Source: Salisapilia sapeloensis (taxonomy: Eukaryota > Oomycota > Peronosporomycetes > Peronosporales > Salisapiliaceae). Taken from it: 64,000 nucleotides of DNA. Both the position numbers and the translations under genes were made by a program. The DNA lies in the NCBI GenBank assembly GCA_023334545.1, contig JAADVB010000033.1, forward strand, positions 1 through 64,000, given 5' to 3'. Positions 29,091 through 39,262 of the stretch are shown one piece after another; within the stretch, counting starts at the first letter, position 1; every line of letters starts with the position of its first letter. The notes under the pieces are model-generated. The model saw only the letters and a program-made list of their open reading frames with translations. It had not been told where the DNA came from and searched no databases.

Positions 29091-32032
29091 TTACTTGTAA
29101 GAAGGTAGAGCCACTTCACACGAATTCACAGTCTTAGCGAAGCGTAAAGAGTTCAGCGTTTCATCTCGGTGCTGAGGAAGTGGAGACAAGTTACAGATCA
29201 TCAACGTCTTGCTGTCTCCTCCAAGCGACGGACTAAGGAGGTGCGTGAGCTTCGAGTCTCGATATGGCACGTGGGATGACTTCTTCGCGAGAGCTGTGAT
29301 GACGTTTCCTAAAGCCGATAGACTCTTGTTAATCGCCTGTGCTTCCTTCAGGAGCTCTGGGTCATGATGACTGCCGCTCTTGGACAGACGCTCGGAGCCT
29401 GCGAGATCTACTAGATGCACTACACCTTGTCTCGTTTCCCCTGTCTCCTCATGTCGTCCTTTGAGACGGAGCGAGATGACGCAGTGACTACGAGACGATC
29501 GGTTATTCATGTTCGTCGTCTTCGTCGCACGTCGCGCCATCGCTCTTCGCATCAACTGCCATGCACCATCTAGTCCAGAGATACTCCGCACACAGTTCTT
29601 GGTCACGCCGACCATCCCTCTCGCATCGTATCGTAGATCCAGCCTCTCGCCATTACTTGACAGCAAGTCTCGAAGGCTTTCATTATAGATCTCAAGCATC
29701 TCCAACGACACATTAAACGTCCATCCACTCGCCTTATACTCCTCGACAGCATCAAAGATGTGGTCGATGGCACGTCCGACGATACCTAGGTTCTGTCCTT
29801 GCTTAGGTGGACTCGCAGAGCTCAAGGCACTTTCCTCTCCAAGCATCGTGTATGTTTTTCCAGATCCAGTCTGTCCATAAGCAAAGATACAGACGTTGTA
29901 GCCGTCAATGGCAGACTGGACGAGTGCTGAAACTTCGAGAAACACTTCTTCTTGACTACTGGCGCTTGGAAAGACCAGGTCGAATTCAAATGGATACTTT
30001 TTAGTAGAACTAGAAGAGGCTCGTTGGCCGTAACTCGGATGAGCAGATGCATCTGCTAGTAACTCTACTTTACGACGTTCACCCTTCCCATCTGGATACT
30101 TGAATATCTACATTGGATAGAGATAAGTAGATGCTCTTGGTAGATTAAGAGGAGAAATATACTTCATTCGTATGTGTCGCTGGTTCAGACGGTAGGACTG
30201 GACGTATACGGCAGAAGACTCGGATGTTACCTTTAAGCTCCATCACCTAGGCTTCTTATAAGTACATGAAACACTTGAGGGTACAAGAATAAATGTACCT
30301 TGTTGTGAAGACTACGACGGATCATCTCAGATATCTGTAGTTTCTCTTCCATGTCCTTGACATGGGATAATGTCGATTCTTTCGTACGTTCCACTTCCTC
30401 CTCTTTCTCACGTAGCTGCTGTGTCAATTGATTCGACGTCAAACCAGACCGTTCAATCGTCGATTGAGCGTCGGACAGTGCCTTGGACAAGTCCTGGATC
30501 TCTTTATCCTTTGTATCCATCTCCTTGAGTCTCTCCTGACATTTGGCTACTTCTTTTTCTGCCATTTGACATCGATGCTGCCACTCTGTAAGTTCTTGAC
30601 GAGCTCGAGACAGCTCTGATGTGAGTTCCTGACCACTAGATGCTTCCGTCTCCTTTGCTTCCAGTAGCTCTTGACAGCGTCTTTCGAGCTGCTCACACTC
30701 GTCCTTTAGCCTGGACACTTGTTCGTCACTGGAACAAGCAGAGGCTCGTAGATCTGCTTTCTCCTTTTCATATTTAGAACACTCAGACGTAAAGTTTGCT
30801 TTCTCTTGTCTTAGTTCGTCCTGGACTTGTGCATGACGACGTTGGATGTCTTGGTACGTGGATTGCAAATCCGCATACGATCGCTCTACTGTGTCTTTCT
30901 CCTTTGCCATGTCTTCCAAAACGGTGGACATGGTATCGACTTGAATCGATTGATCAGATGTAAGAGGTAAACATTGAACAGATTGATCTACGCTTTCTAC
31001 TGCGTCGGATGCTTGGATACCCATCTCAACAGTGTCCACTGTCACTTGTTTCTGACGTTTGGGAGAAGGTGCTTCTACTTCCTGCGACTCGAGAGTTCGG
31101 ATTTTGTTCTCTCGGTCTTGGAGCTGACGCGTGAGCTCATCAATGTGACGACCGAGAGCACTGATCTTTCGATGCTGCCTACCTCCTGTCCCGAGGTCCT
31201 CCTACAACCGTTTAGTCTGATGTGTTTGTACTTGTAGATTGTATAAACGTACATGTTCATCGCGAAGTGTCTCAATGATACGCTTCTGTGTATGCAACTG
31301 AGCTTCGAGTCTTGCTGTTTCATCAAAGTGCTGTCGTCTCCATTTTTCCAATCCCACGACTTGCTTTGCTAACGTCGTTCCGAGGTCAAAAGCTTCTTTG
31401 TATTGCTATCAAATGGATAAGAAAAAGGGTTTTTATATGTATATCGATAGATGATAACTTACTTGTCGATAGGTATGTGCCTGGTCTTCCAGTGATGCAT
31501 TCATGGGCACGGAAGCTGGCTCTTGACGTAAAAATTCTTGTGCCATACTGGATAAATGGGACGCTTTGCGCTTTGGAGCTCGATGCGGTGGCGATGGAAG
31601 AGGTTCATTCATATCTGGAGGTTCAGATGAAGCCGTCTGACCACGTCGAGGAGGTGATATACTCAAGGCAAACATAGAAGAAGGCTTGGAAGGTTTTTTC
31701 GGACGTGAGACGTCTCCTGAGACGGTGAAAAAGCCACCAGCTAAGGCTTCGGGTGGATGTTCTTTGCGTGCTGTAGAGTGAGCAGGTGGTATGTTTGTAT
31801 AGTCGTAGTACTGGTTTCTATCCTCTGCGAACGAGACATTAGATGAGCGTCGAATATTGCGTTGATTGGCGTCCTGCTCCTGTAAAAGAGTCGCCATTTG
31901 GCTGCTCTGTTGCTCGTCCCCTGACGTGCGTTGCTTCTGTGGAGCTCGCATACTTTGAAAATGTTCAAGTATATTGCCTTGCCCAGCTTCATACGACCTG
32001 TTTCCTGATGGAGGTCGATAGGCTCGGACCAT
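29091..32032 (-). CDS. Kinesin-14 family C-terminal motor protein
   Basis: Five exons: 32032-31463, 31405-31253, 31201-30299, 30246-30163, 30107-29091 (908 residues). Kinesin-14 motors move toward microtubule minus ends and act in spindle organisation. The N-terminal 190 residues are disordered, Pro/Ser/Arg-rich. Residues about 195-540 are coiled coil. The neck and motor start with LKGNIRVFCRIRP near 546, the kinesin-14 junction; a tiny exon carries it. P-loop GQTGSGKT is at 648-655, switch I is NNRSSRSH, and switch II is LVDLAGSE. The product ends 5-10 residues after the motor, so the motor is C-terminal. The ATG at 32032 is tentative: the frame stays open upstream with coding-like residues (FETRTRREKALNEVD), so a 5' exon may be missing. 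Confidence 0.9.
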
Positions 32033-32680
32033 TGCGTCTACTTCGTTCAAAGCTTTTTCCCGCCGAGTTCGTGTTTCAAAGGTGATGTACCATACGTGTA
32101 CCGGTACAGGGTATTAATTTAGTAATCAACAACGATGACAGGTATACTTCAACTATCGTTCGTCACACTTCAAGGAAACCTGTGGGGATCTTTCTTTATG
32201 GCTTGGAGCTACATATGCATTGCTTCGATTAAAGTATTGTTGTGTATGAGAGGTTTTGTTGGCAGTGGTGATTGGCAGTCTGTGCTTGCTGCTTGTGTTT
32301 GATGTCTGGTAACTTGGACATAGTATTCGATGGTATAATTGAAGCTCTATCTCTCCAAGAGAAAAACGAAGAGGGAATTAGCTGTTATTTTTAATTGTTA
32401 ATGCAGTAAAAGAAGGAATATTTCTAGTAGTCAGCATACATGTAGATTTTAGAAAGAAGGAATGATAGAAAGAAAGTTTGCAACTCATAAGATGACAAAC
32501 AAAACTTTCCATCTCCACAGCTTTCCATCCTTCCACCAGTCTTTAGGAAACGACAGTCGATGGCAACGGTACTAAAAGCATCAGAAAATCTATATAAACA
32601 GCTAGAAGATGATGATTATAAAAAAACAAGTCCATACATATCACTTAAAAAGCCAAAAGCATCGTTGTTTGCTGCTTTAT
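32033..32680. other. Intergenic stretch, no gene seen
   Basis: 648 bp between the tentative kinesin start and the stop codon of the pyrroline-5-carboxylate reductase gene. The first 50-70 bp may be kinesin coding sequence belonging to an unplaced 5' exon. The remainder is AT-rich with poly-A-like runs and no domain-bearing frame. Confidence 0.45.
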
Positions 32681-33664
32681 CTACTTGCGTTGGGGACGAG
32701 CAGCGGCATCCGTGCCGGTTAGACGCTTGTAGATGAGGTCCATCTGATCCGTCACGAGTTCGTACGATCCACTTGCTTCCAATCCACGGTGCACTTGTTC
32801 ATTCAGTCCACCTGGCGTCGCAGCCTCTTCAGCCATTTCGCCAAAAGCTTCTTGGGACTCGAATCCAGCCTGTGACAAGGCTTGGAAGAAGGACGCGACG
32901 TAGTCTCTCGCTGGTTTTTCATCTATATTCTCGAAAATTTAGCGTATATCCTACTTATACAATAAAAGAGTACATACCAACACCGTTGTTGACACACCAC
33001 TTTTGCGCATGATCGCAAGTGGCATACAAGAAGCTAATCAATGCCGTCATACTCGTCTAAAACCATCACTTAGTTCATGTCTAGAGATCAGGATAGTATA
33101 CAAATTACCATTGTCGTTATCTCTTCTTCCGTGTCAACCATGACAGGTGTGCCAATGTGAGATAGCAAATCCTTGACAGAGTCGTTGGGCGGGAAGGCGA
33201 TGATCGGACCAGCACGCTTGGAAGCGCTAGGCAGAGGCACACACCGGACGACATTTTCGCTGGGCAGCTGCACCAAGCGCAGAAGTTCGTCGTACGGGAT
33301 CGTCGCCATCATCGAGATGACGACTTTCGAAGGAGAGAAGCGGAGGGATGGCAAGAGCTATAGATGATACATGAGCTGGTGATGACCATGGATAGGATAC
33401 AGACAAACGTACGTCACGAGCGACATCAGGCAGGAGACCGATGAAGACCACGTCGCTCTGGTCAATGATCTCCTGGTTGTTCTCATTGATCGAGACACGG
33501 CCGGGGAACTTGGCAGCCAATGCGTCAGCCTTGGCTTTCGTGCGAGCGGATACAGTCACATGGCGTGGTTGCCATCCGCCTTCACTGCAGAAACCGGTCA
33601 TGACTGCATTGCCGATCTTGCCTGTACCGAGCAAACCGAGCGAAAGGTCCGAGTTGGAAGACAT
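32681..33664 (-). CDS. Pyrroline-5-carboxylate reductase (ProC family)
   Basis: Four exons: 33664-33413, 33357-33109, 33056-32978, 32922-32681 (273 residues, typical of ProC). It reduces pyrroline-5-carboxylate to proline with NAD(P)H. A Rossmann start, LSLGLLGTGKIGNAVMTGF, is followed by VTVSARTKAKADALAAKF and DVVFIGLLPDVARD. Then comes SKVVISMMATIPYDELLRLV, and the VVRCVPLPSASKRAGPI block stands where ProC has its MPN loop. The C-terminal half contains the ATPGGLNEQ loop equivalent to the TPGG of ProC. The loop is unusual (VPLP instead of MPNTP), so substrate use may differ from textbook ProC; the related imine-reductase subgroup is an alternative. Confidence 0.85.
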
Positions 33665-33958
33665 ATTTATGATTGTCGACGTGAGGTCTTGGAGGTGAAT
33701 GAATTAATGCTATCAAAAAATTCGAGTTGCGTGTACTTCGACATGGTACTTGTAGAAAAACTTACATTTCCATGGTATGATCAACCATTCTTTCTGTATG
33801 AAATATTTACAATATGTTTCTATGATAGAAAAATTACCAAATAGTACCGCAATGTTAAATACGTATGAATCTCAGTCTTTCTGCTCGATTGGACGAAAGT
33901 ATGAAAGTTTCTACCAATCATGAAACCGACGTAAAGTCGAGTATGTATCGAACAAAAC

Positions 33959-34987
33959 ATGGAGGAATGGAGCTCGAGTATGACCTCATGGCTGGTGAAT
34001 ACCGTCTATGCAGGTGGTTCATTAGTAGCTGGTGCAGTCTTTCTGCTCTATATGTACCAGGATAAACTCCTGTACATTCCAGACATGCCTCATCGTAGTT
34101 TAAAGGAGAATCCAGAGGGGTATCGTCACCCAGGTGAGATCGGCGTAGAGTATGACGATCTCAAGATCCCAACTGCCGACGGGACTAAAATCCACGCTTG
34201 GCTGTTAAAGCAGCCCGACCATACGGCGCAACCAACGCTCCTGTTTTTCCACGGTAATGCTGGCAACATTGGCTTTCGTTTGCCTAATGCCATGCTCTTG
34301 TATCGGCACCTTCGATGCAACATTCTTTTAGTCGAATATCGTGGCTTTGGCGACAGTCAAGGCACGCCAACGGAGCACGGTCTAAAGCTCGATGCAGAAG
34401 CTGCATTGGAGTATATGATACAGCGAAAAGACATGGACAAGTCGAAACTAGTGCTCTACGGACGATCTTTAGGTGGGGCTGTCGCTGCCCACTTGGCGTC
34501 CGTCGCACACGACAAGGTCGCTGGTGTGATTCTAGAAAATACGTTCCGAAGTATATCTTCCATGGTCGATTCGCTCATGCCGTTCCTACGGTATGTCAAG
34601 CCTCTCGTCCTGCGCATTGGATGGAACACGGAAGCGGCTGTGCCTCACTTGCCTCAGCCGATGTTGTTCCTGTCCGGTGCGTTGGACGAGATCGTCCCTC
34701 CTACTCACATGGACAAGCTTTATGCCTTGGCAAAGAACCGTCCTGGTCATCCCCTCACCCAATGGCATCGTGTCGCCAATGGAACACATAACGACACATG
34801 GCTTCGTGGTAAGAAGCCGTATCTCGAGTCCATTTCATCGTTCTTAGACGCCATCCAGGCGTCTAGCACATCGCCAACATGTCCTGAGACAGAGTACGTT
34901 GCATCCGAAGGCCATCATATCCCGACGACGCATAAACAACCTCTTTTAAACCCTTTCCATCAGATCAAATCAACCAAAACGGAATAA
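33959..34987 (+). CDS. ABHD13/BEM46-like alpha/beta hydrolase
   Basis: 342 residues, single exon, ATG at 33959. An N-terminal hydrophobic segment (about 12-31) anchors it, followed by the BEM46-typical YIPDMP and PTADGTKIHAWLLKQ. FFHGNAGNIGFRLPN is the oxyanion-hole region, YRGFGDSQGTPTEHGL follows, and the nucleophile elbow is YGRSLGGAVA (Ser). The acid is in LSGALDEIVPPTHM and the His is in NGTHNDTW. All three catalytic residues are present. This family is membrane-associated in animals and fungi; substrates are poorly defined, and depalmitoylase activity is known for relatives in the ABHD17 group. Tail-to-tail with the TKL kinase gene (26 bp). Confidence 0.9.
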   Translation: MEEWSSSMTSWLVNTVYAGGSLVAGAVFLLYMYQDKLLYIPDMPHRSLKENPEGYRHPGEIGVEYDDLKIPTADGTKIHAWLLKQPDHTAQPTLLFFHGNAGNIGFRLPNAMLLYRHLRCNILLVEYRGFGDSQGTPTEHGLKLDAEAALEYMIQRKDMDKSKLVLYGRSLGGAVAAHLASVAHDKVAGVILENTFRSISSMVDSLMPFLRYVKPLVLRIGWNTEAAVPHLPQPMLFLSGALDEIVPPTHMDKLYALAKNRPGHPLTQWHRVANGTHNDTWLRGKKPYLESISSFLDAIQASSTSPTCPETEYVASEGHHIPTTHKQPLLNPFHQIKSTKTE

Positions 34988-35013
34988 AACATAAGCACTC
35001 GTTCCTTCTATTA

Positions 35014-36778
35014 TCAGACCTTATTGCTGATACTATCCTCTCCTTGTTTGTCCGACGACAGCATTGGCGCAACACCGTTCGCTCGATTGAGTTGGTCCAA
35101 AACATGCTCAAACGTCGGTCGAGCATCCGGTGGCATCTGCCAACAGTCCTGCATCAATTGCTCGAGCAAAGGTGGACAATTGTCTGGTATCACCGGTCGA
35201 AGCTTATTGTTTAAGACACCCAAAGCTGCTTGGATCTGACTTAAACCTTCATAAGGACATTGACGTGTAATCGTTTCCCATACGACGACACCAAAGGAGA
35301 AGACGTCTGCTTTCTCCGTATACTTTTCTGCCGCAAGGACTTCTGGTGCCATCCACTGTGTCGTACCACAGTTCCCAGTCATCGTCTGGAAATGCGCACG
35401 GACGCGTGCGAGGCCAAAGTCAGAGATTTTAATGGAAAAAGACGAACTAACGAGTAAATTCGGAGACTTGAGGTCTCGATGGAGGATCGGAGGATGGAAG
35501 GAATGGAGATAGTTCATGCCCAACGCTGTGTCTCGAGCGAATCTATAGGTACGTGTCAGAACAAGTAGGTAGAAGAGCAGTAGGTAGAGTGTACTGGAGC
35601 TGAAGCTTTTCATCGATGATATAATCCTGTCGGAGAACGTTCCATAACGATCCTTTCGGGAGGTACTCAATGACGAGGCATCGCGTCGGTGGCTGGAGGC
35701 ATGCGCCCATCATCAAACAAATATTCGGGTGTCTAGAGACAGCATGAGAATAGAGAATAGAATGATCTACGTGCTAACTGTACCGGAGGATGCTCATAAT
35801 CTGGACTTCGGCTTCAAACTCTTCCAAGATTTCGGCCGTCAGGTGCTGGCATACAAGTACTTTGACTGCGACTTCCGTGCCTCTCCATGCACCTCGATGG
35901 ACAGTACCAAAAGCGCCTTGTCCGATCATTTCACCGATCTGGAGCTCTGCATAATCAATCTGGAGACTACTCGTACTCCCTTTTCGTGGTACTTTCGACG
36001 CTTTTCGTTCCTTTGGACTAGATTTCTCCACGACAGCCGCCGGTTCTTCCATCAATGGTGCTGCAGACGTTCGAACGTACATGGGCGAGTGTAAGAATAA
36101 AGGAATTTGAGCCTTTTTCGCCATCTCTAATTGCATCTGAGCTGGTTGTGTGATCTGTGCATCTCGTGGAAAGTGCTTGCCACCGTCCGCTTCTTTCGTT
36201 GCGACAGACATGTCGGTAGGTGGATGAATAAGGTCACTTAGATCCTCCGATTTGTGACGTACGAGTCGCTTTCCACCTCCCTCTCTCGCCGGAGCTAATC
36301 GGCTTTCAAGGTCCGAATCACGAGATCGAACGCGACTATCGTCGTGCCTTTCACTGCCGCTGGACTCGACATCTCCGAGATTGATACGATGCTGTTGGCT
36401 TTGACCGCCAGAGCTTGGAGGCTGCTGCGTACGCGTGTCAGTCAGCTTATACTGCTCCACGGAGGCTTCGTCTTCTATTCGTACAGTAGCACTATGGGCT
36501 CTTCGACGCATCGGGGGCGACCGACGGAATCGACGTAGTGCCTGGGATGGACTATGTGCGGAAGTGACAGCGGCGTGCTCATCATCTGACGAAGACGATG
36601 GCGGTCGTGGCGACGCAGCGGGCTGGAGAAAAGGAATGCTATCCTCATGTGTACTCGGACTCGTCTTGCGCGTATGCCCTGTGTCATCATTAATCCACGG
36701 CTGTAGACGTACGAAGCGCACGTACAGCGCGATGGCGAGTACGAGGAAGCATAAGGAGCCCGTTAAAACCGGGTCCAT
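35014..36778 (-). CDS. Membrane-anchored TKL-type protein kinase
   Basis: Three exons, 36778-35784, 35732-35595 and 35542-35014 (553 residues). A hydrophobic segment at residues 5-22 is followed by about 250 disordered Ser/Arg/Asp-rich residues, so the kinase would face the cytosol. The kinase domain begins near 276 with IGEMIGQGAFGTVHRGAW and VAVKVLV (catalytic Lys). It continues with HPNICLMMGACLQPPTRCLVIEY, then HRDLKSPN and DFGLARV, TTQWMAPEVL, and ends with WQMPPDARPTFEHVL. The MMGA, SLWNVLR and GTTQWMAPE segments are typical of the tyrosine-kinase-like (Raf/MLK/DRK) group that is greatly expanded in oomycetes. Splicing restores each motif in phase. The reading-frame ATG at 36778 is preferred over an upstream GTG. 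Confidence 0.9.
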
Positions 36779-37002
36779 TTTCACTTGTACGTTACACTAG
36801 ACTACTGTTTTCCTCGTTTCCAAGCGGAAGTAGATAATATTCAAGCAACTAGTACGTGCTAGACTAGTACTTGTGACGAGTACTGCCTCCTGGGATGCTT
36901 AGGATGAAAATAGGTGTTCCTACCTTCAAGATGGTAAATCGACCGGAATGATAAGAGGAGCATGGACACTCGAGTATGGGTTTCCACCTTGTTTTTTTAT
37001 TA

Positions 37003-39164
37003 TTATCCACTCTCTTGATGTCCATTCATCTTCATTAAAGAGCCGGTCATCGTTGGTGGAAGTACTTGAGTCTGGTGGAATAACCAACTGAGCTTACTAC
37101 TGTCCGTGCCACCCGGGATCGAGTCCCACTCGACTTCAAGTACGTCCAATGGCGTCGTCAATCGGTTCTTGACGCTCGTGATAGCTAACTTGCCTGTTGG
37201 GACGGACTGCACGAGACATTTGACGGACAAAGTGCCATTTTCCTGGAAAAACGGTTCGAGGAAGATTGATCCAGACGCCTTGACACCAGACACGCGTCCT
37301 TCCCCAATGCAACTACCGTCCCATGGCTCGCCTGCAAACAGCCGGATGCTCGCACCGTCTAAATTTACCGATACTTGGTGCAAGCCTAAGGCCAAGATGT
37401 CTTTATGCAATGCAGACGCCATTTGTCGCTTCACCATGCGCTCGACAAACACCTTTAGACCGGACAATCCAGACACTTGGCGTACAAGCGACGGCGCTTC
37501 TTCAATCCGGATGCTCGTCCCACTCACAAGTACCTCTACATGGCATCTATCAGACTAAATATTATAAAGAATTCATGTACAAAAGTGTACCGGTGGTGAA
37601 TTGCTTGCCAATGCTCAAGTCGAAAGCAGATAAAGTCGACTCATTCGCACAAGTCTTCCATCGGACACTGACAAAGACACCTCGTTGGGTATCACAAATA
37701 GGTTGTCCCAAACCGTCTTCAAAGATACGCAAGGCAGTGGACGTGCCTTGCTTCTGTATCGCTAACGGAGCCGATAGACCGTCCAAGTAGCGAGCGATGT
37801 CGTCAACTAAGAGCGCGTGAGAGACGATCGCCAAGACCGTTGGCAACGTCTCGAGCGCTTCTTCATCCAATACAGTCGACGTCGTCGGCTGCAACTGGAT
37901 CCTCGACAGCTCTTTCCTGCCATGGCCATATCGTACTTCCTGCTGGAAGAGCAGGAGACAGTAGCGACTCATGTAGGCTAGATACGCCTCCTGTTGTTCT
38001 TTCGATCGAGGACCAATGACGTTGGCATCTAGCACTTGACTATTAGCGTTCGAGACACTCTCGGCGTCTACGAGTCGCACGAAGAGTCTGTAGTTGTCAC
38101 CAATGTCTAGCTGTAGTTCGTCATCTAGAACGTCAATGACATGAGACGCAGCCATGTTAGCTGGATCACGTAACGCGCCATTCAATAGTGTCTGGAAGAG
38201 CTCTTCACAAAAGACAGAAAACTGGACAGCTCGTAAGACACCAGCATTATGTTCCTGCAGGACTTTGACATCATCGTCTTTGTTCTCCATCTTTTCCAAC
38301 TCTTCTTTCGATAGTTTCGGAAGTGGTGGAGATGGAAGAGTGAATTGTCCCGAGACGTTCACATCGGTCGCGACGATCTGTGCTTGTAACGTACGAGGTG
38401 AGTACTCTTCCGGTTTCTTTACACGAACTAACCCTTTTTCCGTACGACCTAATTCGGCATACGAGAGCTCTGCGATACTACGTGTCTGTGGCTGGAACGT
38501 CGAACCAGAGCTTTGGAAGCTGCAGTCGACTGCGAGAGGTTCTCCGGCTCGAAATGGTTTTGGAATCGTACCGTGCAATGGAGCGCACACCTTCCATCGT
38601 TCTAGGAGATGTGAAAGGCCTTGGAAGAAGACGCTTTCTTTGCCAATAGTAGATGATAACGAGTCGACACCACGAAGGAGGATGCTGCTGGCGTCCTGCA
38701 CTTGTGTCGTCTTGCGTTCGATCAGGTACTCTAGATCCTCTGGCTTGGGCGCCGTATTCTCCCGAATGCAACGCATCTCTTCCAGGTACTCATGTCGACG
38801 TATGAGGTCGATGGAGTTAATGAGCTGATGTAATTCTGCCGTCGCAGCCTGTAGTTCATTCACCACTGGACGATAGTACACTCTCGGATCAATGACATCC
38901 TCTTCCTCCACACTCGCATCTTTCGTCCCCTCCTCCGACTCATCTTTCTTTTCATTACGCACACGTTCCAACTCTTGAATCGAGTGCATGAATAGCTGAG
39001 CATCCGTAAAGTCTCTACGAACGGAACATGAGGCCTCTATTCCAATAAAAACTACTTATATAAAGACCCTACGGCTGCAACACTTCTTCTCCTTGCTCCG
39101 TCACCATCTCGACGGGTTTAAAATCCGTCGGATACAGCGTCACGCCGACATCCTCCGAGCTCAT
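37003..39164 (-). CDS. MED17: Mediator complex subunit 17 (MED17)
   Basis: Three exons, 39164-39073, 39014-37591 and 37535-37003 (682 residues; human MED17 is 651). MED17 is the central scaffold of the Mediator head module linking activators to RNA polymerase II. Support comes from several blocks: the DAQLFMHSIQELERVRNEKK start after the first junction, the HQLINSIDLIRRHEYLEEM helix, the RKTTQVQDASSILLRGVDSL helix, and ESVFFQGLSHLLERWKV followed by LAVDCSFQSSGSTF. These correspond in order and spacing to MED17 blocks. The C-terminal third is predicted alpha/beta. The gene is nested between two other minus-strand genes, with 98 bp to the FYVE-protease stop. Confidence comes from block order rather than a computed alignment. 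Confidence 0.82.
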
Positions 39165-39262
39165 CGTCCTCCTCTTCCTCTACGATCAAGTGGCTCGTGG
39201 GCTATTCGGTGGTACAATACTGGATCAAACGGTACAAATCGATCGTAACTTCATTTTCCATG

